Assembly: GCF_014066305.1 (NCBI RefSeq)
Contig: NW_023501044.1
Span: 62,001 to 126,000, forward strand
DNA from: Letharia columbiana
Taxonomy: Eukaryota > Ascomycota > Lecanoromycetes > Lecanorales > Parmeliaceae
Length of the DNA stretch: 64,000 bases
Direction of reading: 5' to 3'
The notes below the pieces were generated by a model, which made no database searches, had not been told where the DNA came from, and saw nothing but the letters and a program-made list of their open reading frames with translations. Every line of letters starts with the position of its first letter. The first letter of the stretch is position 1. Below, in pieces: positions 10,629 to 20,800 of the stretch. The position numbers were made by a program, and so were the translations under genes.

Positions 10629-12280
10629 ATGTACCGTACTGGGTTACAGTGTTCCAAGTCTGACGGACCCAGCAAGGAATTTGATTAAAGCATTTACTTG
10701 GTCACCGATACTAGGTGCGGAATATCTGTAGACCCTTTCGGTGAGGTATTGGTAGCGTCAAAGACACAAGCGCACTTTGCGGAGTATTGTGCTCAAAATC
10801 AAGAGCAAATTCGTCGAACAATTTTTCTTTGAAAGCGCTGAATAAAGGTCAGCCGAGTTAGAGGTCAACATCCTTAACAGCGATATCCATCCATATAAGG
10901 CGCATCTCGTCTGGGAATGAGCCTGCTGGGTCGAGGCTAACAATCGGGTGCAGTCGGGTGAAGCTGTCTGTCCATGCCCCACTCTTGGCTGTGGAAGAAA
11001 AAGGCTAGCAAATGAGAGCGCGGCCTATTTTCTGGCTGCGTAAGGCTGGCGGTCACTCATGATCTACAACAGGCTGTCATCTGATGGCGGTGTCGATAGA
11101 ATGCGCCTTAGGCTGATTGTTTTGCGCGACGAAAGCATTGGTCAACATCGGACATCCCAATGGACCGCCCCTACATGTCAATAGGGGAAGAGGCAGGTGG
11201 CTACACTGCATTACTGTGAATACCAGAAAAGCACTAAAGGCTGACATGACTTTGCCTACCTAGACGACGTCCCTATCGCAATGGTAGGTCAATTTCCCTT
11301 TCGTCCGGCTGCATTTTGGCGTAAATGTCTCCGTTCATGCCCTCTAGGCTTGCGCAGACTGTACCAATTTCTTTTCTTGAATTATCAGGCGTGAGAAACA
11401 AAGGACAAGTGTCATTAGGTATGAAGATCGTGGTGTCCGTCAACAAACATTCGAACAGGTCATTGCCCGCATAACCTCGCCGACACACGATGCGAGAGCA
11501 GGCCTTCTATTTCGATAACAGCCATCTCTGGGGAGCAGCGAATGGAGCTTGCTGCAGCATCTCTACAGCCCAAAATCTGACGCGAAGTCAGCTCACACTA
11601 CTTACTCCGCTTCAAGGCTCATGAGTGCCTGCGGCACTTAAACGAAGGCTCAAAGTCTGGGTAAGAGAGAACGGGAGACGCTGAATCGCTCAATATCAGC
11701 GAGCGATCTTCTCCACACCATGCTATCAGGGTTATCTTCAAAAGGGGACCATATGGCACCGGCATCAAACGCAAATTCAAATAGGCTGTATAAATCTTTA
11801 CAAGCTGTTCCGGCGCCCTTCTGGTATAAACCTCACCTTGTAAACCTAGGAGACAATCATTTCCATCAATCTACTGGATGCAGGAAAGGTTCGCTTTTTC
11901 CACAACTTCCCGTTCTTTCTGCTCCATGAAGGTCATGGACACTCTCTGACCGTAGCAAAACATCGGAACATCACCTTCCGGGGCAAAGACAGTCAAAGCC
12001 ACACCGCAGATTCAGTCCGAAGTCTCTACTGTCTCTTGAGGTACGATGATGGCGTCGCATGCAGAATCGATCGGTTTCTCCGGGTCTGTTGTTGAGATGA
12101 AAATGACCGCGTTGTTATCCAAAACAACCGCAAAAGATTGCGCGACATTTGACCACCGTATCCCTGCACGTACTTGATATGTGAGATAAGTTTCGTGGAG
12201 ACCTTCATCTGTGACAGCGGCACTGTCTCAGCCTTGGCCTCCAGGGAGTTCGTCCATTGGTAGGCTACCTTGCACAGACA
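10629..12280. other. Gene-poor interval
   Basis: GC-balanced sequence with only short frames. A 71-codon minus frame at 11273-11488 looks faintly protein-like (FECLLTDTTIFIPNDTCPLF) but has no start context, partner exon or recognised family. From about 11720 the plus strand may hold worn 5' remains of the metallopeptidase-like pseudogene that follows, but I could not trace them. Confidence 0.4.
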
Positions 12281-12282
12281 TT

Positions 12283-12834
12283 AACGACTTCGGTGCCGAC
12301 CCGGACTTTGGTTCAACGGACAAGATGGCAGCTCTTACGCTCACACGGTCTGGGACGAGGACACTGAAACTGGTTCCATCAATCTCTGCGATCCGTGGTT
12401 CGACAACACCAACTTTCCAAGCACTTCGGACGTGTTGGATGATTGCGGTGGTAACGATCGTACCGTCGAAGAGTTCGAAACTCCAGCTGCAACTTTACTA
12501 CACGAATTTCTTTACCTTGGCATCTGCGACAATACCCAGGCACCTTTCAATCTGCGGGTGAGAGATATGGCTCTGTGGAATGCTATAATGTGCCCAAAAC
12601 GACGAGCACCAGGCTCCGGAAAACGCAGACAATTGAATGCTTGCAACCATCGGCACTTATTGGGACAAGACGTGCAATCGCCGCATCTTGACGGGGGTAC
12701 CCGCCCTTGACACCCCACCCATCACGAATGCAACTGCAACTGCTGGCACGCAGGCGACAAGCGCGGCTCCTGCACCATCACCTCCTCCTCCACCTCCCCC
12801 ACCTTACGCACGGGCACATGCTCCTTCCCTTTGA
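12283..12834 (+). pseudogene. Decayed secreted metallopeptidase-like gene
   Basis: Three reading frames must be stitched to follow one protein. The first, to about 12560, gives SYAHTVWDEDTETGSINLCD and then TPAATLLHEFLYLGICDN. A second gives YGSVECYNV. A third gives AQNDEHQAPENADN, a TGA, then TIGTYWDKTCNRR. This resembles fungal secreted zinc-peptidase-like proteins with an HExxH helix followed by the common 'NADNYA..YW' ending. Here the helix reads HEFLY, so the second zinc-binding histidine is replaced by tyrosine. With two frame changes, one internal stop and no identifiable signal-peptide exon, it is not functional. The third frame then runs through a proline tract to 12834. The family call rests on motifs only. 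Confidence 0.55.
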
Positions 12835-12862
12835 CAGAAATCCGGTATCACCATACTTACCC

Positions 12863-13486
12863 TCAAGCACGCCACCAATCAATCAAGTTCTTCACTCTGA
12901 TCCTCTCAAAACCAGGACTAGCTGCCACCTCAAATTCGTCTCCAGGAGCCACCCACACAACACTCAACTGCACATGATCAAAAGTCATTTGATGCTGGAT
13001 CGGCAGCCCCATTTTTGCCATTGCAATCCTCTTTGCTTGATCTATGTGTCCTTCCAACACGATTGCAACGACTTCCTTGTCGAAAACAGCGACTTCTTCC
13101 ATCCTGCGCGTTTTCCCCGGGGTGGCCGGATCTCTAGGGTCAAACAGAAGCCGGATCCTCGTGGACCAAGCACCATAGTGGCCATGTGATATGATGACTC
13201 CGATCTTGCCATCGGCTCTGACGTAACGCTCTACCGGTTGATGTGTTTTTGAAGCTTCAGACTCAGCGTATGGAGGTGGAGGTGTGGTGGCATTCAACTG
13301 TTCTCTACCTGTGCCCGGGGAACCTTCAATTTCACTGGCTGCATCAGCATCGCGGGCTCCGCTTGGCGATGCCATCGCGTCAGTTAACCTCCTAGTGGCG
13401 TCCATCGCTCCAGACAGGTCCGGTGTGTTCCCTCGACCGCCCCCAGCTGTCCGCAGACGTTGTGGCATTTTCACAAAATTGACCAA
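12863..13486 (-). CDS. Hypothetical protein with PPPY motif, 207 aa
   Basis: An open frame whose start is an ATG at 13486 (MVNFVKMPQRLRT); a second ATG lies six codons in. Residues 1-75 are Gly/Ala/Ser-rich and probably disordered, ending in TTPPPPYAESEA, which contains a PPxY motif. Residues about 85-205 look folded, with alternating hydrophobic strands (KIGVIISHGHYG, EVVAIVLEGHIDQAKRIAMA, QLSVVWVAPGDEFEVAA). No transmembrane segment or signal peptide is evident. I do not recognise the family. It is the third protein within 10 kb to carry a proline/tyrosine motif of this kind or a Pro/Tyr-rich tail. Confidence 0.65.
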   Translation of the reverse strand: MVNFVKMPQRLRTAGGGRGNTPDLSGAMDATRRLTDAMASPSGARDADAASEIEGSPGTGREQLNATTPPPPYAESEASKTHQPVERYVRADGKIGVIISHGHYGAWSTRIRLLFDPRDPATPGKTRRMEEVAVFDKEVVAIVLEGHIDQAKRIAMAKMGLPIQHQMTFDHVQLSVVWVAPGDEFEVAASPGFERIRVKNLIDWWRA

Positions 13487-14980
13487 AGTTTCTGTGAGCT
13501 TATGGTGTAGATAGAGTTCAAGGTCATTTTAATGTCGAAATGGAATTTTTCATTTAGCAGAAAACATACTGTTGGCAAGCAAACTTTTTTAGAAGCTCAA
13601 TTGGACATATGCAATGCCACGTACTTGGTTCATGTCGTGTCTGTCAGCACACTAAGATCAAGTGCTTTATTTGTGATTCGCTTGGCCAAGTTGCTTGCCA
13701 ATCCTCTTGCCTTCTACAGCAATCCAGTACCCTATTGAGTGTCCTATCTGGAAGGGTAGATGAAATGACAGCAGCGCTGGTTGCATGTCATCGTGCTGCT
13801 CATGGAAGTAGAAGACTTAATGAAGGCTTCAGCGTTATCTATTGCTTCTCCTTCTGTATCGAGGGATGACAGCAGATTGTCGGCAAAATGTAGATTAGAG
13901 CCATGTTCTACGGTCCAGAGGGATCTTCACCAAAACAAGAACGCCAAAAAGATGTGGACCAAGGCCGGTATGATGTGGCAGTATGATGCCTTGGAAAACA
14001 ACAGATTGTTATAAAAAAGTGCGCGAGCAGCGGTACGAGGTGGCAGAGTAGAGATTTGGCAAATAGAACTCCGTTCCAGGAAAGAGGATGAGAGTCTGCG
14101 TCGAGTGGCAGGATGAGACTTCAACATAAAGAAATTATTGACAACGATCGGGAAAGATTCAGTGTTATTAGCAAACCGGGGCTTCAACAGGCAGAGCCTG
14201 GATGATATGAGTGGTCTTAGCGTCGTCTGTTCGAATGTAGGTAGCGCTTGGTAAGTTCGTTATTGAGTGGTTCTTACAGCTATTGAGATCGCAAGTAAGT
14301 CAACCAGCCTCAGCTTATTGTTCTCCGGCTCTAACATTCCCTGAACCAGTCTCAATATCAGTCTCTCCTCGGTTGCTAAAGCTATACAATACTAGTCTCG
14401 GGCAATAATGGAAGAGAACCAAAGATAAGGGATATTTCACTGGCAATGCTCTCCATGCTCCGGATCGTCGGTCCAAAGGCCTGGACATGTTCAAATTGAA
14501 GCCATTGTTGTGGTCTGCAATTCTTCCACCGTCTGCACATGTCCAGACCAAATGGAACCGTCCATCCTGATTGTCCAAGAGCCTAACGTCACAACATCTA
14601 GTGAAACTCTTAAAGAAACTATGCTCATGATACTCAGATATCCAACCCAAAATCAGGACATCGGACCATTGGTCCTGGCCGTCCATCCGCGTCCTCGTAC
14701 ATTGCCATGGCCGTCCGTTCGAACACCTGGACATGTCCATCCTAATGGTCCAAACGGTGGGGGCGGACCATTGGAAGCCTTGGATCATACTTGGCGGTTA
14801 GATGGTTGGCCCAGAACACTTTCCGGCAGCCCAGCTTTCCTGCACCAAGATGAATGGGTCTCCTACCGGTCACGCTTGCAATGCGTCAAGTAATTTCATT
14901 GTCGTTGTTGTTAGGGTCCTTGGCCACTCATCAACACACTAGTTGCCATAGTGTGAGGAGTGACATCTGTATCTTAGCCT
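13487..14980. other. Intergenic, with diverged short repeats
   Basis: Short frames occur on both strands between 13.53 and 14.19 kb, none recognisable. The 14.47-14.78 kb part is full of copies of a short GTCC/GGAC motif (separate entry) that account for the opposing frames there. Confidence 0.45.
14471..14780. repeat. Cluster of degenerate GTCCA/TGGAC repeats
   Basis: A 21-bp direct repeat with three mismatches, beginning GTCCATCCT, lies at 14560-14580 and 14735-14755. CCTGGACATG occurs at about 14480 and again near 14726. A near-palindrome GGACCA-T-TGGTCC sits near 14664. The set looks like a worn non-autonomous element or satellite-like array. No flanking target duplication was identified. 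Confidence 0.45.
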
Positions 14981-14989
14981 CAAACAGGA

Positions 14990-15588
14990 CGTCTTCGCGC
15001 CTCATCTACCCCTTTCATCCTCAATCCCTTCGCCGACATAAATCACGCCAACCTCGCTTGGTATGCGACTGTGACGGCGCCCGAGACGAGAGAACATCTT
15101 CTCGGACCGAAGCTTGCTTTTCGGCGCCATTGCACCTTGGACTGCTCTCTACCTGCCGTCAGACCTATCTCGAGGCTTTCCCAATTTTATGGTCAACCAA
15201 TTTCTTCTGCTTTGAGGACAGCCGTGTCATGTTCTTCAAGAACCTTCGCCTCGACATAAACCACTTCGTTGAAGGTTGTGAGTGGGAACTCAACCTCCAA
15301 AAGTCAGACTTGGCATCTTTGCGGGGCCTGCGAGAGTTATAACTTTTCTTTAACACTTACGAGTCGCCCTCGACGATGGTGCGATATCGGGACTCACAGC
15401 TGGTCGACTCGGTCCAGAAGCTGTCAGCCCTACGACAGTCCTCCGCAGTGATCTCTATCAGACATGGACATGTTTATCACACTCACAGTCCGGGTGAATT
15501 GGCACTGAGTCTCAAAACAAAGGAAGCCCTTCAACGTCTTCAAGAAACGCTTGTCGATAAAGCGCATGCAGGCCGGGAGAGAGGTTGA
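14990..15588 (+). pseudogene. Decayed DUF7730/F-box-like gene
   Basis: Pieces of one protein are spread over two frames. RLIYP is followed in a shifted frame by FILNPFADINHANLAWYA and TAPETREHLLGPKLAF. The frame then returns for LSTCRQTYLEAFPILWSTNF, the pattern of the fungal DUF7730 (F-box-associated) family in which a parental residue exits to 'LLxTCRxxYxEAxPILYSxN'. The frame reaches TAA at 15340-15342, then continues without shift (LFFNTYESPSTMVRYRDSQL) to a natural stop at 15588. The TAA is what a single CAA-to-TAA change would give. Two frameshifts plus one nonsense codon mark it as a pseudogene. Function of the family is not established. Confidence 0.6.
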
Positions 15589-16458
15589 CCTGGGCCAGTC
15601 CTCGGTTTCGGATGCGCCAGAACATTCACCTTTTCGGACCAAAGATTGCGAAGAAGTTGCAGAAGGGGATATTGAGAGGAATGACTGGTTCTTTGCTAAG
15701 TAGTAGTGAACGTGGGAGGACTTGAGAAATGGCTGGCTGGTCGATGCATGATCGAGAATTTGGAATAAAGTCATAAATAGCCCGACACATGTATGGCGAA
15801 TGCAAACTTATTCCTTCAGCTGCTCACACACTCGTAACACAACTTCTCGATGCTTTCATCATGTTATTCAGTACACACGCCCCCCATCCCTACTAATGGC
15901 GACCAGTCCAGAGTTTCCTTTCAAGGTTTACATACGCGAGTTCATGGACGGTCGTAATGACAGTTCTAGAGAAAAGGAAGTCGCTACCTAGCATTTGGGT
16001 CGGCTGTTGTTTGACCAACTCGAAGGTCAACTTCGGTTTCTGCTGTCTCGAAGCAGTTCTTCTAGGGTTGCAGCGCAGTATGATGTATGGACCGTCCATG
16101 TCATAGTCAAATATGAACAGAATACTGTTTGGTAAAAAAGTGATTGCGTCCACTCAAGTCTATCGATATTTCTGCCGTTATAAAAGGAGTGATTAGGTCT
16201 GCCCATGGTTTACCATCACCAAATTCACCCAGAGTGTGATGAGGCGTAAAAGGGACAGTGGTGATACCGATATCAAAATATCAAAAATTGCGAGTCATTA
16301 AAGAATGTGATGCCTGTATCACCTATGCATAGAAGACTCGCTCGTTCTCCACATTTTCTCGGCGAAGACCATTCATCTCCTTCTTCCCTTCAGCATGCCC
16401 ATCGCTAGATTCTCGAGGTACTGCAGCAGTCCTGAGAACCCACCGTTCTCTACACCCC
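15589..16458. other. Intergenic, nothing recognised
   Basis: Short frames only, the longest being 86 codons on the minus strand (15893-16153), without family features. It includes the 3' flank of the C2H2 gene. Confidence 0.45.
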
Positions 16459-17358
16459 CTACGCACCAATGCTACTGGACCCTGATGCTTCGGCGTGGGA
16501 TGAAGCTGGAGCTGGCTTGATTGCTCGTGCGGCCTGGCCGGGAATTTTCTGCCCCTGGTGCATGTTCTTGTAGTGGGCTGTGAGCTTGTCCTTTCTGGTG
16601 AAGCCATTGCCTTCTCCATGGTACTTGCATCCGATCACAGAGCACGCGAACGTGTTGGGACTGTTGCAATGTTTGGCGGTGGTATGGCGGCGGAGGTCCG
16701 ACCAACGCTTTGAGCTGAAGCGGCAATTCTCGACGAGGCAGTAAAAGGGGGTTTGCGAGTTTTCTGGACCTCGCTCGTAATGGGTCTTCTCATGCTGCAC
16801 CCGATACTCGGACTTTCTGGCCCAAATCGCAGGATCCCAGCTGCAGCCTGCAAAATGACATAGATACGGGATCGAGCCACGACTAAATACTATGCCTATT
16901 CCCAGGCACACCATGCAGGCACATTTCTTACTAGGGTTTGTGCTTGACGACTCTTGGCCCAAGCTTGGAGTGTCGACGCCACCTGGTGGTGGGATGGGAG
17001 CGGCGGTGACCTGGTCGGTATCATCATTGGCGGTGTTGGCACTGTAGCCAGGTATCGCTTCTGCTAGTGGCTGCGCATGCCCAAAAGTCGCACTTCCAAG
17101 CGGGTCCCTTCTGTGCCCTCCGGTTAGCCAATAAAAAAAAACCTCTCACCCATCCTCGCCCCCTGCGGCATCATGCGCGGGGGACACGTTATCGGGCCAA
17201 TTGATGAAGGCGTCGAAATCAAAGTGATCGTCCATCGGGAAGTCCATGTCGATCTTGGCAGGTGAACGCCCTTTCGCTTGCAGGTTGGGGGTAGGATGTG
17301 TTGGCAATGGCCCCACTTCGGACGAGGCAGGAAATGCAGGTGAAAAGCTGGTAGCCAA
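16459..17358 (-). CDS. C2H2 zinc-finger protein, 286 aa, two exons
   Basis: Exon 1 is 17358-17150 and exon 2 is 17110-16459. The intron (17111-17149, 39 bp; an acceptor 3 nt further is equally possible) has GTGAG donor, CTAAC branch point and CACAG acceptor, and splicing keeps the frame (861 nt). The N-terminus is disordered and acidic (MDFPMDDHFDFDAFINWP), like an activation domain. Three zinc fingers follow at about residues 154-185, 191-218 and 223-254. Two are clear C2H2 fingers: C-x4-C...H-x4-H in YCLVENC and CSVIGC units. The first is less regular (CHFAGC...QHEKTH). The Lys/Ala-rich tail is short. Presumably a nuclear DNA-binding protein; targets unknown. Its start codon lies 292 bp from an 8.1-kb transposon end, so the promoter may have been displaced. 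Confidence 0.8.
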
Positions 17359-17650
17359 TGAGAGCTGCTGACGGGGAGGACTTGGTGGGCAAAAGTCTGA
17401 GAGAGAGGGTGAGGGAGAGCGTTGTTTATGTAAAGGTGCTCTACGCTAGCTCGCTAAATTAGGGCGTCTTGGAGGAGGAGGAGAGTAGGGTAGCTTGATG
17501 TCAGCTTGGGTATGGTATTCGATCCTGATTGGCAAAGTCTTCACCTGTACTTGTGCTAGCTCCTGCCACCGCGAATGCCGTCATCCAAGAGGCATATAAC
17601 TGATCTTGTATCAGAGGGCTGACAGAGAAGGCCGACCCTTAACGCCTATT

Positions 17651-17725
17651 CGTATGGGAACACGCTACACTTAGTATGGGCCACCCCAACGCTAAGGCCA
17701 CCCCAACACCAATTTTTTCAATTAA
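17651..17725 (+). repeat. Left terminal inverted repeat of the 8.1-kb element
   Basis: Matches the reverse complement of 25677-25751 except one C/T difference near the inner end. The 12-mer GGCCACCCCAAC occurs twice inside the repeat, 18 bp apart, as expected of transposase-binding sites. RIP has hardly touched it. Confidence 0.9.
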
Positions 17726-17762
17726 TCTACCTACAGTTGAACGAAACAGTTCTACTATGTGG

Positions 17763-17885
17763 GTAGCAAAGGATATAGAATCTATAAAAGCCTACGGCAG
17801 CAAGATATTTATCCCACCAGGTTAAGCTATACTATATGTGGCTAGCTGTAAAAGCCTGCAAGGAAGTTACGCCTGTTAACTACTC
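17763..17885 (+). repeat. Internal direct repeat, left copy
   Basis: Starts GTAGCAAAGGATATAGAATC. It is matched in the same orientation at 24889-25011, where most differences are C-to-T or G-to-A. This copy keeps GGCAGC, CCCACC and GGCTAGC that are altered in the other. Its outer edges are roughly inverted (GTGGGTAG / CTACTCCCA), as in short LTRs. The nature is open: LTR pair of a nested element, or subterminal repeats. Confidence 0.7.
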
Positions 17886-20800
17886 CCATACAAATAAGAC
17901 AGAGAGCCCCAGCGACTGAAGCTATTCGCAAGCAAGATAGCAGAAAGCAAATAAACTATAGTAAAGAATGTTCCTAAAGCCTATCGCAGGCTATATAATA
18001 TGCATCATAGTGTAGCACAACAACAACAATAATCGTAGCAATCTGAAACTTCTATCTATAAGACTACTATATCTACTTTAGAACTCCCTCATATATAGGT
18101 CGGTTAATACTCTTTTAGTATGCGAGTTCGTTTAGGTTAACAAAGTTATCTATAATGATCCTAGGTAATAAAAAGCTTCTTACGAGATCTTCTAATATTC
18201 TACTACTATAATAAAATAGATAGAGAAGAATCTATTACTAAATAGCCTATTTGAGATATATAGGTCTTTAAATAATCTTCGTAAAATATATTTCTAATAT
18301 ATCTATTATTAAGCTATCTTAGTATAAAGCTTTATTTATATAATTCTCCGTAGTCCGAAATTCTAAATAATCTACGTTAGCGAGATTATAGCTTATTAGC
18401 CTTCTTCTAATAGAGTATAGCGAGTTCGTTTATATAATATACTACTCGCTTAATATCTTTATTATAGCGTATTATTATATTCTTCTTTTAACGTAATAAC
18501 GCTACTTTAATAGTATTATAGACTTTAACTCTATATCTTAAATAAATATAAACTTTATTTCTATAAATAGCTTTCTTTAATTAAGTAGTTTACGTATATA
18601 TATTATATTTTAATAGCGATCGTAAGATAGTAGTTATACGTGAAGTCTCTAATAAGAAACTAAGAATGATTTCTTTAGAAGAGATATCGAGATAGCTAAT
18701 AACTCGCGAATTAATAGAACTTCTAATATCTACTAAGAAGTAATCCTATTCTTTTTCTAGCTTATAAACGACTTCTTTTAGAATTCGATTTATAACTTTA
18801 ATTATATTAGTTAACTTATAGAAAGCTATAGAACTATAGTTAATAGTAATATTCTTATATCGTAGAAATTCTCGAAGCTTATTATAATTAAAGTATTATT
18901 TTTAATTAATATAGAAGACGTAAGACTTTCGATATATAGTAAAGAAATACTTTAAGTATTAAATAACGTTCTCGACGTTATTATTCTTATAAGCGAAAGA
19001 TATATTAAATCGAGATATATAATAATTTAAGTTAAGAATAAATCTATTTTCTACTATTATAGTTTTAAGCGAATCGATAAAATTCATCTCTATAAGCTAA
19101 AAGAAATACGTTATAACGATAGAATTAAGAGATTAAGAACGAGTAATAAAATTATACTAAGTATATATTAAATATTTCTTAATATACTATTTTACGTCTT
19201 AAGATTAATCTAATTAATAGTAAAGATTACGAAGTTAAGTTATAATACCTATTTTAATCTAATAGCTATTAGAGTTATAAGCTTTTATAAAAATTAATAA
19301 TATCTTAAACTTAGATATATATAATAAGTAAAAATTATTATAACGATAGATTTATAGAATATTATTATATATACGATAATTAAAAGTCTTTCGTAGTAGT
19401 ACGATAAAGGGCGACTCTTTCTTATACTAATCTAAAAGAAATTTATAGATTTTATTAAACTATTATAACTTAAAGTATACTTCGTTCTATAAAGAAGCTA
19501 TTATAATAATAAATATAGTAGCGAATATTAAGATACTATAGATAGTATCTTAATTAATAATTTAATCTTTTTCTACGATTATAAGAGAGCTAAGAAAAGC
19601 TTTATAATTATCCTTTTTATTCTTTTAGATTTACTTCGCGCTATACTATATAAGTCTACTATAAGCTTTCTATACTTACTACGTACTACTATAATTCGTA
19701 TTAAATAAGATTCTTAATAATACGTTTACTATCTTATTTTTATAGTCTAATATATACTTAATTTTAAAATTAAGACGTTTTATTTAATCCGCCTAGTACT
19801 TATAAATTCTTTTATATATATTAAACTTTAGAAAGTAAGTAAGAGACTTATAATTAATATATATTATAGAGATATAATAAGAGTGCTTATATAAGTAGTT
19901 ATACTTTTAAACGAACTCTATAATAATATATAATTCTCGCTTATAAATAGAGTACTTTCGATGAGTAAAAGTAAATATAAAAGAATTATAGATAATAGAT
20001 ACTTCTATAAGAAAGTTATCGAAGACTTTTATAATATAAATAAATTAAAATTAAGTAATAGTAATATCTTCTATAAAGTCTAACGTATTCGTATAAAAAT
20101 AAATTATAAGATTAAGATTAATTTTATATATACTAGAACGAGTAGAATACTTAATCTTAAGAATCTCGAAGAATAGCTTCTTAGATATAGTCTACTTTTA
20201 ATCTATCTTTCTCGTAAATATTATAAGAGATTTAATAATCTCTATAAAGTTCTTTACTTAACGATATATAATTTCTATTATCTCGAGAAAAGAGTATACT
20301 TTAATCTAATTTATAGAGGTAAGCTACTTAACGATCTTCGAGATTTAATCTTCTAAAATACGTATAAAACCCTCGATATTATATATAATATTAAGAGCCT
20401 TAATCTTATTAATAAAGAGCTTTAACTTCTTAAAAGATAGCCTTAGACGAGCTTACTCGATTCGAGATAAAAAGTACTTTCGTAAGAAGTTATACTATTT
20501 TTAGAAAGAACTAAATCTATTAAATAGATTATTTATATAGAATATAAATATAGAAAGATTCTTATAATTAGATAAGTAAAGAAATAAGAATTCTTTATAA
20601 GAAGATAAAAGAGATTTAAAAGTTTTATAATTAAGCTTAGTTATAATAAAGCCTATTAATTTAAAACTCTACTATATTCTCGTAGATTATAGCTATTTAA
20701 TATCTAAAATAATAAAAGTAAAGTAGTAATAATTCTCGAGATAAAGAGATATCGTTAGATACGTATACTTGAGATTCGCTATAAAAAGATATTTATACCT

